Shown: positions 22,093-36,590, numbered from the stretch's first letter. The stretch is DNA of 64,000 bases from Oxyruncus cristatus (GCA_013399855.1 VXAY01002200.1:1427109-1491108); one strand, 5' to 3'. Made by a program: numbers and translations. The notes: generated by a model from the letters alone, not told the origin.

Positions 22093-24144
22093 GTGCAGCT
22101 TTGTCTGTTCCACCGTGGAGCTACAGAAATTTGCATATAGACATCTGTACCAACCTCAAGAAAATGCTTATATAAAAGCCTCCCTTACCTACATAAACTA
22201 TAATCACACAGCTTGCTGCCACAGATCTATCAAAGTAACAGCTAGAATGCTATTTGCTAAAGGCAACATGAAAAATTTCACCAGCTATCAAGAGGAAAAA
22301 AGTCTTTCCCACCAGATATAATCCCAACAGCAATACATTATATCGTGAGGACAGTCCAGCAAACACAGCACGTATGACAAAGGCTCAGACAACCATCTAA
22401 TACAGAAATCCAGAGAGTCAGATGAGAGACATGCTCAAAGAATGTCCTTTCCTGTAGTTGAACTTCTTTCATGTTTACAATTTAAATTCAGTTTCTGTTC
22501 ACCTCCACATGATTGCTTTCATTAAAATGATTAGTAGAGACACCATTCCTGACCACACTCAATACTGTACCATCACATATGTTATTACTGAAATGCCGGG
22601 TAGACCTTCTGGAAGGTCAACACATCACAGGTGAATAACAAGGCATGTCCACCCACTATAATAACAAGCAAATATGTTTGCTGTGCACAAGCAATTCCTC
22701 GTTGGTGCTGCATATCCTATTCCATGAAGAGGGTTGAGAATGGCCTAGCACAACAACATAAATAAAAACAAATATAAGAAAACGTGCCATCACAGTGGGA
22801 CAGAATTACAACATCTGATACACTGCATCAGGACAACACCCTTACAGGTACATCAGAGTTTTCTTAGCTCTTGCCACCCACCCACTCCTACTCTACAGAT
22901 TCTTGAAGGATGTACAAATGATGAGATCAGCATAACAAAATGTATGAGGACAATACAAACACAGGATATGGCTAAGGGACAGGGCAAAACTATCCGTATT
23001 CAGGGCAACAAGTTGGGGTCATGCTCCTTTTTGGTCTCAATAGCATGCCAGATAAATGTTTATCAGCAGACCTGAAGGCATTGGCATGTTCAATTTCTCA
23101 GAAAAAGTTACTTCACATGGGAACCATGAAAGACATGTTAAGCAAACAACTGTTCGTTTAGCAGCACTGTCAGCCAAAACCAGCATGGTAAGTAACACCT
23201 TGCAGTCATTAGTCAATCCATGGAGAGCTACATTGATTTTGAAATGGGGTGGAGGCACATACACCCTACAAGGCATCCTGGAAATTACATGTAACGATGA
23301 ACTGGGAGTGTTCAGGACATATGGTGAAAAGAAGTATCAGTCACAACAGCTTGTTTACAGCAATAGAAAAGCAAAAGCATCGCCTTTGACATACCGGGAA
23401 AGAACCACAAGGGTATTTACACGGGAGATCAGCAATAAGAGAACAGACATGTTATACGTGATAATTAGGGATACTCCATACATGATCTACCAACACTCCT
23501 GATAGGAAAACACATTTAGAAACACTAAAAAAATTGTTTAGAAAAACGTAGCTGTGGTTTACCTATCAAAACATTTATTTGCTCACGGTCACACATCACA
23601 CCACCTGGTCACAGTGGTATGTGCAAAGGTGTTTCTGTGTTTGATGGGCAATGCTTATGAAATGAGCCACTTCATGGCAGGTCTTTGGCTTCTGCCAGTA
23701 TCTGTCTGTAGGGATAAGCTTTCTTCCTGTAGATTCTTCCACTGGGAGTATGTCTATTCCATGTATAAACTGTTAAGACTATGCCTCCAAAAATCAGGCT
23801 TTTTTAAAAGCCAGCTTGCACAGCCTAAGGGAACAGTTAACTCAAGGTGTTCCAAGGGACAGTCTGGGGAATTTTTATTTCATCCATTACCATAACCACC
23901 AAATTGGAAATAAATTATTCTGTCCCAGACCAATCTCAGAACCAGTAAGGTCAAAGGTACCATAGATTAAAACTGGACCAGTTTGCGGTATTATTCTACA
24001 TACAGTAAGGAATTGGTGTCTAAAAGGGCACTAATTAGCATAACTCTGCATGTAGCACTGCAGCATTTAATAATTGTCCTGCCCAGTCCCAAAACACTTC
24101 AAAAACATTAAAGAATTTAGCCTCAAACACTCACTGAGACATGT

Positions 24145-24262
24145 ACCATGTATTTTACAAATGGAGAGACTGTAGCATTAAGAGATGAATAACTTGGCCT
24201 AAGGTTGCACAAGGAGACTGTGGCAGAACCAAAAAAAAATAAATCCCAGCTTTGTGCTTTGA
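24145..24262 (+). repeat. MIR-like SINE fragment
   Basis: Contains TATTTTACAAATGGAGAGACTG, then AACTTGGCCTAAGGTTGCACAAG and CTGTGGCAGAACC, the order seen in MIR/CORE-SINE 3' halves (TTTTACAGATG, GACTTGCCCAAGGTCACACAG, GTGGCAGAGCC). Diverged but in the right order. Confidence 0.55.
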
Positions 24263-27200
24263 GCACAAACCCAACCTTTTACCTTCTCCTTTAGCTAAGG
24301 GAAAGTTCAAATTAACATGTGTGTTTAGTTCACTCTCTATAAAGAGGTCTGAAACAACTTGTGGCTGCTTGGCAAACTGGGATAAAAGAGCAGCGTTCTG
24401 CCTGCCACAGAAATGCTCCACTGGCCTTTGCATTGCAGTGGTTCAGCATGTGACACTCCATGGTTATTTTTTAGTCTTTTCATTCTTCTCTCTCTGGCAC
24501 AGAAGTTCTTCAGCTGCATATTTTTAATCCTGTCACTGTTCCTCGGTACCCTTTCTCAGGGCAATCATTTATGTAGCCTGGTATTTCGGATTTTGCCAGT
24601 GCCATTCAAGAGAAATTTCTCAGAAATTTCTTGCCCTACCTGAATCATGTTAAGGTTTCCTCAAACCAGTAATACAACCTGCAAAAGAACTATATTTTCA
24701 AAGAATTCAGAATTCTCACCTCAGTCTTTCAAACCATGCATTATTTGTGCCTGTAATTTAATCCCCACAAAATGTGGACTTTTAAAGTTTAATTTATGGA
24801 TAATATTGGCATTTTTAAGGTAAAGAAACATTCCTGCTTGCTAATGAACTTTTAAAAGTCAGCTGACATGGCAGAATTTCTTCATTTTCCAGATTCTTTG
24901 TTGTTCATTTATGAAAGGGAGGGTGATTAGTCACTCAGTGCTGAGAAGCTCAGAGGTATGTAGTTACCTAGATATTTATAGCCTTTTGGGACAACCCAAA
25001 AAAGGATTTGCTGATGTTTCCACTTAACTCTAAACTCATAGCAATTTGAACTGTATTTACACTATAGCCATGTGCCTCTGCATCTTTTGAAGAAAAACTT
25101 ACTGTTTTACAGCTCCTGTTGGGACAGAATTTCTTACCTCTGTGAATTGGATATTGTAAAAGAACTCAGTCAAGATCTCTCAGACAGGGGTGGTCAGCCT
25201 AAGGCATCCTAAAAAGACCCAGTTCAGAATCTAGGAATCTCACATTTTCTGAATTGACTTCCCTTTAAAATCCCTGACCCAGACATGGACATATGCAAAA
25301 ATGCCTATTTCAGAAAACAAATACCAAGAATTGATGGGCTAAAACAGTAAGCCTGGGCACTGTCAAAACAGCATCTCTGAGCATCTCTATCATAGATAAA
25401 ATAACTATTATTCCTTTATTTATATCTGCTACGCAACAAAAGCAAACAAAAATGCATGTCACATATCTTTCTTGTTTAACAGTTCCTATATCCTATTATT
25501 TCATCCTTACCTCACTAAATAATTTATTATTACAAGTACGCAGCCTTTCAACACACATATTTATTTTACCTCAGGGTAAGTCGAAGTTTGCCGTGATTAT
25601 TTATTATAACCAATTTTTTTTCACTGAGAGGGAAAATAACATGGGAGCTAAGTAAATTTGTGGGTTGAGTCACCCATACACTTTGTGAATCATGTGAGAA
25701 CCAACTCGAAGTGAGTCACCACTGTAACTGAATCAGGCTGCAAAATTTCAGCTCAACCTAAACAGTCATTTATTATTCTTCAATGGCTGGATTCAAACCC
25801 TTAGCAAATATCAGCTCATTTGTTGATGCGCAAACAAAACACCGCTCTTGGAAACATCTGCAAGGGCAGTTAAAAAGGGTATCATCACTCAGCAGCAGGA
25901 GCTGCAGCAGTTTGAACACAACTCTGCTGCAGCAGGGATTGCCTAAGGGCCCACATCTGATTCAGGAGAGCCGACACCTCTGCACTTCGTGGCTGCAGGG
26001 CTGGGACTCTGGTTGAGCAACACCTTCGCAGACAATTGTGAAATACCAAGAGAGGCAGAGTTATAAGGGCTGACCCACAGTTATGACACATACTGCCTAT
26101 TTAACTGGGCCAGCACAACAGAAAATCACTGTCAGCACGTTTCAAATATTCCAGAACTCTGCCAGAGTAACAGTCTAAAGGTGAGGCAGGGTTGCTGAAG
26201 TTCTAAAACAGCACAACAATAAGGTGGCTGTAGGTAGGGTGCCCCCCATAATGAAACTGCTACTACTTTCCACAGCTTCCTTTCCCTACTTTAAACACAG
26301 CTGGACACATTCAACATTTATAAAGAAAGTAAGCACTGAGGGACACACACCGCTTCCAGGTATACTGGGGTATATCAAAACAAACTCCTCACAACTCCCA
26401 GCACACACAGTCATTTCCTTAAGGCCAGAAATGGACTTTGGCCCACCCTGGTTGCTTGCTTTCTCCTGCTTACAAAGACACCATACATAGAGAGTGGGAT
26501 TAATGTAGATAAGCACCAGGTGAAGAAACAAAATTGCCTTGGTGCAAATGCGAAGTTTACAGCCTGACCAGTGTTTCTTGGGGTTCCCATGTGTTAGAAG
26601 TCTCACCTGAAGCAAAATGCTTTACTCTGTACACGGTTTAACAGAAAAAAAAACACCCCTGTTTGTATTTTCCCCTGGTACCGACTATGGTCTTTTTGTT
26701 TCTCTTCAAGACCCCTTGTGCAGTGCTTTGCTAACTGCAAAGAGGTAAAAACAAGCAACAAGCAACAAAAGGGGAATCTTATTGAAATACCAGTATTAAA
26801 ACTACCTGCCACCAATGATGTAAAACTGGCTCACAAAAACAGCAGTGAATGTGGGGATTAAAGGTGAGGTTTTCCCAAGGTACCAAAGTGAAGCAGGTTC
26901 ATGGATATTTAGAACCTTAATCCCATAGCATTTCTTAAAGCCTGTGGTTTGCTGTAAGGGTTGGACTGAATTTTGTTAATGATTTCAACCAAACAGAAGT
27001 CTGCCTTCATTTTGTTTTTCTGTAGTTTTTTCCAACATATGAAGTACAAATACGACAAAGCAAAAAATTCTACAATATTTGAGAAATATTTATGAAAACA
27101 CCTAAAAAATATGATTCAAGACACAGTAAAGGAGCAAGCATATCTTCTTTTCCTTGTATTTAAAAGTTCTACCACAAACACAGTTTATCTGCAAGTTGAT

Positions 27201-30200
27201 TTTTGTTCACTAGAGAAACACAGCATCTTGTTCTAAGCAGTTTTGCCTGAGCACAGATGAAGGCCTATAACAGCAAAAATAACTTATAACTTTATTTTTA
27301 TAAAAATGTGGCTTTGTTTTAACAGCATGTTAGAAACTGTGAGGCAGATGGTGCATCTGTTTTAGCAAGGTTGATTCAGCAAATGCATCAGGCTGTTGAA
27401 CCAGTTTACCAAGCTGCTGATTAATTCACATATTTAGCAAATACATTAACATGGATATTAGAGCTTTTTTTTTCTTTAATATCCCACTCAAACTGATGGG
27501 AATTTAGACATTGATTTCAGTGGGAGCAGAAGAAGGCCCTACGGTGATTTCAGATTAACAACTTGTTTACTCTTGTATGGCTCTGCTTGTTTGACTGAGA
27601 TCACTAAACCCCATGTTTTCTACAGTATGAAAATAAAGGGCTAAATGCTAAAACAAGTACAATTCAGTGTTTACTTCACCAGCTCCTACAAGACGCTGAT
27701 GATTTATCCTAGCTGTGAAGCTGATTCCTGTATAAAGTGTGACTTACCCTTTGAAGACCTGTATAAAGCAATTATTGTTAAAATCAGCTGATTTTCCACA
27801 GGCATGTTTTCCATATTGCTTGTGTATAACTGCAGTAAAAGTCAAGCAGACTTTTTCAATTTTTACTCCTCTTGATTTTTTTTTTCACTCATCTGATGAA
27901 ATACTTGTCCTCAAAAAGTTCTTCAGCACTGACAGCATTTCTTCTTCATACTCTCCAAAACAAAAATGTGAGTCATATCATCATTTTTCATTAAGACTAA
28001 ACGTAACCTCTACACTGTTGGGAAACAGCAATAAGATATCTTAAGTACAGACTCATGCTTCATTTGAATTGACATTAGTTGAAAAACATAAATCCTGGAT
28101 GACACTTGGAGCCTAGACTCACCAAATTCATTTATCTGTATTAATATATAGATCAAGATGGCAATACTTCCATCAGGGTCAGCTCCACCTTTAACACAGA
28201 ACAGTGAATTCAGGGATAGTGCAGAGCTGCGCTAAGCAAAACAAACAAAAAAAACAAGCCAGTGCAACTGCAGTAAGCCCCCTGATTTCCTTACAAATTG
28301 GGAATACCTACCTTACTTATACTGCAGTGGGTACAAACCCCTCACCTGTACGACAGTCCCAGTCTGTGCCCTGTGGCAGAACTGCCTTTTATTTTGCACT
28401 TTACTGCAAATGCATAGAGACAAGTTTCTCCCTTGAGCCTTTCTACATTATCCCATTCTTCAATCATTATTAGTGATGTTTACTTATCTAGCTTCCTCTT
28501 GGGACTGCCCTCAATAGAGTTATTAGCCACTAAATCCCAGGTCTTACTTCCAGTCTTATCCTTCTTGATTTACCAGTTCTGGCTGACAGCTTGCACCTCT
28601 TCCCTTGTCTTGGCAAACACTGTATGCTTTCCTAGTTCGTGCACAAGTGATTGTTTTCTTTTGCACAGCACACTCTGCAATGATAACATACCCTTTTGGC
28701 CACGTGGTTGTCACAGGATATCCCAATTCCCTAGTTTTTACAGGTTCCCTGCAAGAAGTATATCATCTGACAGAGAAGGATATTTTCAAGTGCAATTCTT
28801 TTCCTTCTCTTTGGTCATAGGTCCCATCTTTGTTAGTAATGAAGTTTCAACAAAGCCTCAGAAAAAGAACTGGATCAGAAAATTAGCATACTAGTAGCCT
28901 TTGCTACCAGTATGATAGATTAAGCTACTGTTACTCTATAGCTACCAATTTTTTCAAAGACAACAAGCGCTGGGTAACAGCCTGGTTTAGTCTTGTTTAC
29001 ATTACCACCCTACACATCCTTCCTGTTGACTTTCCAAAATCCATGGAGTCTATCCGCACCTTTCCTGTTATCTATCACAGCATCAAGAGGCTGGTTCTTC
29101 CCATCAGATAACTGATGATGCCAGTCTCTCTCACTCTACCTGTTTGATTTCCAAAACAAACGCATTTGTACTTTCTCTCTCCTGGTCCTCCAACTGTGGA
29201 AAAGCTCCTCCTAAACATTTGGGAATATATCTCTAAATCCTTCTTCAAAATCCTTGTTTTAAACCATTTTCCTCTATTATGATGTCCACAAATGCTTTCA
29301 CAACTGTTTGTTTCCGTGCCAGCTGCGTGTCCTGCATGACTGAGCCCAAATTCTTGATTTCAGCGCATCCCATTTATACAGAGCCTCACAAAACCGGGTC
29401 CTCAGAATTTTGACAAATCCTGAACAGCTTTTTTTATTACATTAACATCCACATCTTAGCTCAAAACTATCTTGCTTTATACTCTCCACTATAAAGGAAA
29501 CCTGGAGAACTGTGAATATAATAAGCTGTAATTAAACACAATAGTAGCACACCAGATGCTACCGGACACCGGATGCAACCTGATAGCTGACTCTAGCATA
29601 GAAGGCACATAAAAGAAGAGTTTTTAAAAATTCAGAGATATTTGGTTTGCAACTGTCTTGTAACTGATACACAATGCCTTTTTTAAAAGCTAAATGTAAA
29701 TTATCAATCTAAGTTTAAAATTATGACTAAAATAATGGAAAAATGAAATCATGTTCCAACTCTCTAGCCTGTATTGACTCCCCCCCATTACACATAAGCT
29801 CTTGATTTTGTCGTTGGAAGTCATTAAAATCCAACTTTAATTTAAAACAGTTTTTAAATAGTTTATATTTAAAATAAGCATTTCTGTAAATGAGACTGTG
29901 CGACTGCAGTACTAATTTTCACGTCTTCAAAATGTGACAGCAAGGTAAGAAGAAACAGGAAAAAAGAGAGTCCTCAACTGCAGTTACAAGACTGAAGGAG
30001 ACAGTTCTACCTGAGAGTCTGCGCGACAACAGGAAACGCAGGAGCATGAACCAGAACAATTCCTAAATGAAGTAGTCTTCACATATACTGTTGAAACACT
30101 GTTTGTAAAATAAAAATAAATCAAAAAGCTTAGTCTAAAATTTAAATACACTTTTTACACTTTTCTTAATATTGATTTGACTGACAAGAAAAGGTATTAG

Positions 30201-30626
30201 AAGTAGAAATCTGACTTCTCTCTCTAAAAACTTACATAGGAAGCCAAACCACTATAAGTTTGGATGAAATACTGGAAAAAAATGAGTACATTGTTTTTGA
30301 TACTGTGTATCAAAAACATTCTCATTATGCTGGCTGACTATCCCAGAAATTTTATGTCATCCGTGATTCAAAACTGTCATTTACTGTAAGATTTAAAATC
30401 ACAAAAAAGAAGTCATTTTCTTCTAATCATTCTATGCCTGCAAGTATTTCTTTTCTGTTTTTTATAAACTCAATAGATAGATTTTTTTCTTATTCCTCAG
30501 TTTCTGCAACGCTATCACATTTGTCTCCCCAAATTCTTCCAGGCTGCTAGCATAAACCCTATGCCAGCCAAGTCTCTTGATCACACCTCCCCTGCCATTC
30601 GAACTTCTCCCTACATCTTCCTGAAT

Positions 30627-30692
30627 TTCACAGAATCACAGAATATGCTGAGTTGGAAGGGACCCACAAGGATCATTGAGTCCAACTCTTAT
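30627..30692 (-). mobile_element. CR1 LINE, 3' terminal fragment
   Basis: CACAGAATCACAGAATATGC, then TTGGAAGGGACCCACAAGGATCATTGAGTCCAACTC in plus-strand reading. This is the reverse complement of the CR1 3' UTR; only about 65 bp remain. Confidence 0.85.
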
Positions 30693-31407
30693 ATTTAGGT
30701 TTTGAACTCGTCCTTCCTCTTTCTCATATTACTTTGCTTTCCCTTTTTTAGCTTCTCTTGAAGCTCATCTCGTCACCATTCATCACAGTTTTTTAGTACT
30801 TCGCTTTTCTTCTTCTAACTCTATCAAACTCGCTTTTCCTTCATTTCTCTGACTCACTGTATATCACATGCTAAACTGATTCCTCTCTTATTACTAGCCC
30901 TCATTATGGGATGCCTCTGTTCTTCCTTTTACATATTACATTCTCACCAAACAACTGCTGAGTCACTGGCAGAGGATTTAGTGAGCAGATGCAGACGCAG
31001 GCTGCCTCCCCTCCATACAGGGGTCAGCAGTCTCACAGGAACACCAGGTTACACTGACCTCTTCACACGGTCTTGTAGTGCTTTCTCTCTCAAGTGCACC
31101 CACTGGTACCCAGGAATATTTTGCCCTGAGACTGCTACTGCTGCCCAGTTTCCTCACTGTCAGTGACCTCCTTATGGCCACCTCATTATAAAGTGAAAAT
31201 ACATCATCAGAAGTGGAACAGCGTAACTCACTGTAGGTAACTAAACCTTGTAATTGCATCTTACACTTCAACAGGGATCTTCTCTATGAGTACCTGTCAC
31301 AGCGAAATATTTGACTTGATTCTGTTCTGTAGTTACTCATAATCAGATGAAACTTCAGCTATATCTCAGCTGATCCCTCTCTATTTTGTTCAGTTCCTGA
31401 TTCCCAT

Positions 31408-31612
31408 CGTAGAATCACAGAAGTATTAAGGCTGGAAAAGACCTCCAAGATCATCAAGTCCAACCTTTGACTGAACACCACCTTGTCAACTAAACCATAG
31501 CACTAAGTGCCACATCCAGGCATTTCTTGAACACTTCCACGGACAGTGTTTCCATCACTTCCCTGGGCAGTCCATTCCAATGTTTACACACCCTTTCAGT
31601 GAAGAAAATACA
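31408..31612 (-). mobile_element. CR1 LINE, 3' end
   Basis: Begins TAGAATCACAGAAGTATTAAGG in plus-strand reading and goes on through TCATCAAGTCCAACC and CACTTCCCTGGGCAGTCCATTCC. Reverse complement of a CR1 3' end. The same subfamily pattern is seen at 16.3 and 58.0 kb. Confidence 0.9.
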
Positions 31613-32627
31613 GGACAGTTAATATATGACCTTGTTTGTCAAGCTCATGACAGAATCCGGTGACAAGCAATGAGGGATCTCATCTTGTTATATAAGATAG
31701 TACATGCAAAAGAACCCAAGAAGAACAGGACAAACAACTCCCTAAGGAAGTTATTGATTACAATCAGTAAACAAATGGATCATTAACTGGTCAAACACTT
31801 CATTGTTCACATGACAGAATAAGACCTGCCTACTGCAAAGCTGGGTAACAAACCTGAAAAAAAAAGAACACCCAACTCACTGGCAGAAGAAAAAAATCCT
31901 CTTTTGCAGAGTCACTAACTCTAAATGGAATAATTAAAACTCCCACTTCAGAAGCTGCCACTTTGAAGTGGAACTGCAGATCTCTATTTGCATATTAGGA
32001 ACGCTTGTGTCAATTTCCATGCTCCATCTGGGCAAGAGATTGCAGATGAGGATGACAAGGCCCTGAATTAGGACAAATCAAATGGATGCAGACTCATGAA
32101 ATCCTGTAGAGATAATTATCAGTTTCTCAAGATGATGCTAATTAGTATATTAGCATGGTTTCCTCCTTTAACAGTAAATACATTTTAACAATATGTTACG
32201 TCTTTATGTCTGCTATTTAATATGTCAGCCCTGCTAAAACCCTTTGCATCCCTGTTTGGTCTGTCAGCACCACTGTAATTCCCTACTTTGTGGTAGACAA
32301 CTAGATGCACAAAAAATAATAACTTGCAGTAAAGATGCAAATTGTAGCACTGGAGCTTTAGAGATCCTGCTACATAATGCAATCCCCTCCATAAATAAGA
32401 CCGTCAGACTTCGTATAAAATGTATGGAGAAAGCCAGTGTCAAAAAACAGGAATCACAGAAGCCAGCTATCAAAGCCAGACTAACTAAGAGACAGGGAGT
32501 TCTATTCCTCCAATGGCAAAGGGTGCCTTCTCCACAAACCCTGTCCTTGAGTCAGTTGCTTAAGCCAGGCAAATCCTTCCTCATAAACAGTGGTAAGAGA
32601 AATCCACATACTATCAGATTTAATATC

Positions 32628-32868
32628 TCAGTGGTTAAAACAGTCATCAGTAAGGTGAGTGACCCGTTTTCAAATCTCTGCTCATCCCCTATTAGTTGTC
32701 CTAGCCCATAGGCTATTTGGTATTCAGGGGTAAGACATCTTGATCTCTCCTGTTTGAAGTTGTTCCACTTTGTATAACTAATTAAAAGATAATTGCAGCA
32801 AGTACTTGAACCTGACTCTCCCACATCCCAGATTATTGCCTAACCATTCAGCTGTGGATTCAGTTTCT
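32628..32868. repeat. Inverted-repeat element, tRNA-like arms (unclassified)
   Basis: The left arm (32628-32690, CTCAGTGGTTAAAAC... to GTTTTCAAATCTCTGCTC) is imperfectly complementary to the right arm (32797-32866, GCAAGTACTTGAACCTG... to CCTAACCATTCAGCTG). Each arm resembles a diverged tRNA-like unit with a GGTTCAA-type box B. The arms are about 60 bp with roughly 105 bp between them. It could be an ancient MITE or two head-to-head SINE fragments. Confidence 0.5.
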
Positions 32869-35039
32869 CATTTTGTTTCTGCAAGGTTCTTACATCATGT
32901 AAGCACTTCTGAAAATCCTGTTCTCAGTATTTTACATACAAATGTTTACAGAGCAGAAAGTCACATTCATTTCAGAATCACCACTACAAGTTATCTCCCA
33001 TTCTTCTCCTATATAGTACCAGCTCTCTTGCTCAGTGGTAAAAGCTAGGTGGTTTTCTGTTCAGTGGTGGAGGGTGTTCTTTCTCAAACTCGTTCTCACA
33101 ATACAATCCCTTTGTGCAAATTACTAACTCAACTTTTCTGTGGTTCTTAATTTTGATTCCTTGCTTGAGGAAGGCAATGAGAAGCCTCAAGCAGTATTCA
33201 CAGATAGTAGAATAAAGGGATATTGGTCTTTCACAATGACTGATGATCACTCTTTAGATTCTAAAAATATGCCATGTGCTTCAGCAAGCACATGATGAAC
33301 AACTCTCTGCCCTGAAGAGCTCCCAAAGTAGATGATGGACCTGGCACACAAGCAGAGACACAGTATCAACCCCATATCTGGAGAAACACAGATACAAATC
33401 CAGGATAATGATGCACAAGTGAAAGCTTGTAAGGTGTTTCAAAGTAAGGACAGCCCGGTAAAACAGGCATTTGTTCAAGGACTGTAAGGGCATTGTGAGC
33501 TGACAAGAGAAAGATAGCAAACTAGGGAAGAAATAGTTGGAGAAGTAGTGCACATGACAAAGTAATTCAAGGAAGGCTGTTCAACCAGTCTACACAAGCA
33601 ATAAATGTTTACATTTACTTTACAGTTATCCCAGTATAAAACTTGAAAGTCCTTTTATTTTATTTCAGCTTACATGTCCTATAGGAGAATTTAACAAAAC
33701 AAAATAAAACAAGGGAAAAATCCTACTAAAAAAAAAACCACAAAAGAAGCAAGGATCCAGAGAACACTGATTTAACTATTTTAGTTCTGTTAGTGGCAAA
33801 ACCTTCCCCATAAACAAAGCCTGCATTTCAAAATGTGAAGTAACTGTAGTCTGAGACAAGGGAAAATTTTATAAATATTGGGTGAACAGTGGTTTAGGAA
33901 AATCTAAGAGTGCAAAAACAGTATTGTGAAACGTCAAATGTAACAACCTTACACAGCAAGCAGAGGAAGAACTGACTTGAAAAAAATAACCCAAAATTTT
34001 GGCTGTGCAAAAACATACTGGCTCATTTATGGTTTCCCAAAATGTTTTTGCAATACAGCATCCTGTGAGTTTTCAGCTCACAGGAGTTCTTCCCCATTGC
34101 AGAGGCTTGTGGTGATACAATACAGGCACAAACAAACATTAAGAACAAAAGGTTAGTCTTTTACAATATTTAATTTCTGCAGAGATTCAAACATTTAAAT
34201 ATGTCATTACAAAACTAAATGACTCAGTATAGATGTAATTCAGATGTACCAAAATGCATTAGTCATTCAATAAAAGAGGCACCGAGGATTTACTAAAAAT
34301 ACTTTACCAAACAAAGTAACAACACATATTTACTTTACTGAATGGTTGTTGTGGAAAGCACATAAAACCAAATCCTGTATAAATCACCCTAATTTGGCTT
34401 CTCTGAAACTGGGACTGCTAATTCTAGACCTGAAGCAGCACAGCTAACTCACACCCATTTTCCAACCCCTGTTTTGAACAGCAGAGCAGGAGGAAGCAAT
34501 GTGTGATGTGATCCCAAGGCAAACAAACTGGGCAGGAACTAACCAGCAGCATGAGGAGCTCCCTGCCTGGTGGGAGTCTCACTAGGGGCAGCATTAACTT
34601 CCATCAGCTTCCTGTTCATCCAGAGAGGAGACAGCATTCCTGAGGGAACACCAGCAACAAGGAGCCCGGCCATCAGGGCACAAAAACAGAAGCAAAGAAG
34701 TGAAAATGGCAGATGGATTTCAGGGAGCATAAAGAAATCCCAGAGATGTCACCAAGAGGAGCTGCTCCCAAGCGGTGATGAACACAGCACAGGTCATCAA
34801 TGGTCACCAGTGCAGCCTTCCTGGTTTTTTGGCAACCTCAGCCTCCACGGAAGTGCTGAGATACATTCTGCCATCTGAAGCTTGGACTGCTCAGCTGCCC
34901 GGTGCTCCTCCCTGGTGCAGCCCCAGAGTCACTGCTGTGCTCAGTGAGGAGCAGCCAAGAGAGAGGCCACTGGGCTTCACTGCATCAGGGGTGCTGCAAA
35001 GGAGACCAGCAGGATCTAGGTGAGCTGGCAGGGAAGATG

Positions 35040-36590
35040 ATCAGCCTGCCTGAACAGAGAGTTTTGGCTGGAACTCAGGAAAAAAAATAGGAGAGTTTAT
35101 GACCTTTGGAAGGAGGGACAGGGAACTCAGGACTACAGTATATTGTGAGGTTATGCAGGGAGAAAATTAGAAGGGCCAAAGCCCAACTAGAATTTAATCT
35201 GTCTACTACCATAAAAGACATTAAAAATGTTTCTATAAATACATTAGCAGCAAAAGAAGGGTGAAGGAGAACCTCCATCTGTTACTAGATACAGGGAGAA
35301 ACATAGAGACAAAGGATAGAGAAAAGGCAGACATATTTAATACCTTCTTTGCCTCAGTCTTTCATAGTAAGACCAGCTGTCTGCAGGATACCCAGCCCCC
35401 TCAGCTGGAACACAGGGACAGGTCAGGGAGCAGAAGAATAAAGCCCCAGTAATCAAAGGGGAAATCGTCAGTGACCTGCTACAACTCTTAAATACACACA
35501 AGTCCTTGGGGCCGGATGAGATCCACCCAAGGGTACTGGGGGAGCTGGTGGAAGAGTTCACCAAGTGACTCTTTATCATTTAGCAGCAGTCCTGGCTCAC
35601 TGGGGAGGTCTCAGTTGACTCAAAGTTAGCAAATGTGACACCCATCCACAAGAAGGGCTGGAAGGAGGATTTGGGGAGCTACAGACTTGTCAGCCTAAAT
35701 TCGGTGCCTGGGAAGGTTATGGAGCTGACCATCTCGAGTGCCATCATGCAGCACACACAGGACAACCAGGGGATCAGGTCTAGCATGGGCTTATGAAAGG
35801 CAGGTTGTGCTTGACCAACCCGCTCTCCTTCTATGACAAGGTGACCCACTTAGTGGATGATGGAAAGGCTGTGGATGGTGTCTGCCTAGATATTAGTAAA
35901 GCCTTTGGCACTGTCTCCTACAGCATCCTCCTGAAGACATTGGTTGTTGATGGCTTGGATGGGCGCACAGTTCACTGGATAAAAAACTGGATAGTCTGGC
36001 TCAGAGAGTGCTGGTGAATGGAGTTAAAGCCAGCTGGTGCCTGGTCACACGTGGTGCTCCCCAGGGCTCAGTATTGGGGGCATTCTATTTAACATCTTTA
36101 TCAGTGATCTGGATGAGGGGATCAAGGGCACCCTCAGTCACGTTGCAGACAAAACTAAGTTGTTTGGGAGTGTTGATATTGAGATGCTGGAGTATGTCCA
36201 GAGAAGGGCAACAAAGCTGGTGGAGCTGGGGTTGTGTAGCCTGGAGAAAAATAGGCTTAGGGCAGACCTTATCACTCTCCACAGCTACTTAAAAGGAAGC
36301 TGTAGTGAGGTGGGGGTTGGTCTTTTCTCCCAAGTAGTGAGCAATAGGACCAGAGGAAATGGCCTCAAGTTGCTCCAGGGGAGGTTTAGATTGGATATTG
36401 CAAAAAAATTTCTTCACCAAAAGTGTTATCAAGCATTGCAACAGGCTGCCCAGGGAAGTGGTTGAGTCACCATCCCTGGAGGGATTTAAAAGATGTGTAG
36501 AAGTGGCACTCACGGACATGGGTTAGTGGTGGTATTGGCAGTGTGTGGTTTATGTTTGGACTCCATGCCCTTAAAGGGGTTTTCCATGTG
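35040..36590 (+). mobile_element. CR1 LINE, degenerate ORF2 with 3' end
   Basis: Reads in pieces as CR1 reverse transcriptase. Near 35060-35190 is a W-x-E-L/AKAQLEFNL-like region. Near 35510-35560 is the GPDEIHPRVL-type block. Near 35650-35720 is GWKEDLGSYR with SLNSVPGKVM. Near 35882 is VCLDISKAF, holding the first catalytic Asp. GAPQGSVLG lies near 36052, then [12 protein letters not shown]. The YxDD-type box is decayed to ADKTKLF near 36148. The sequence then jumps to the C-terminal [15 protein letters not shown] segment (36190), suggesting an internal deletion, and ends in CR1 3' UTR-like sequence by 36590. Stops and frameshifts make it non-functional. Antisense to NSMCE2. Confidence 0.92.
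36037..36465 (+). pseudogene. CR1 ORF2 C-terminal ORF remnant
   Basis: This is the longest open piece of the CR1 above (142 codons). It carries [39 protein letters not shown] and VGLFSQV, then the [13 protein letters not shown] stretch typical of CR1 C termini. The first residues are out of the GAPQGSVLG frame, so a frameshift separates the RT motif from this part. It is a transposon relic, not a host gene. Confidence 0.8.

Noticed and set aside
23056..23502. 148-codon plus-strand ORF
   Set aside because: No recognisable domain, and codons and context look like ordinary intron.
28433..28894. 153-codon plus-strand ORF, Ser/Phe/Leu rich
   Set aside because: Pyrimidine-rich chance ORF; the surrounding 28.4-29.4 kb felt repeat-like but matched nothing I could name.
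32244..32711. 155-codon plus-strand ORF
   Set aside because: It runs into the inverted-repeat element and shows no domain.
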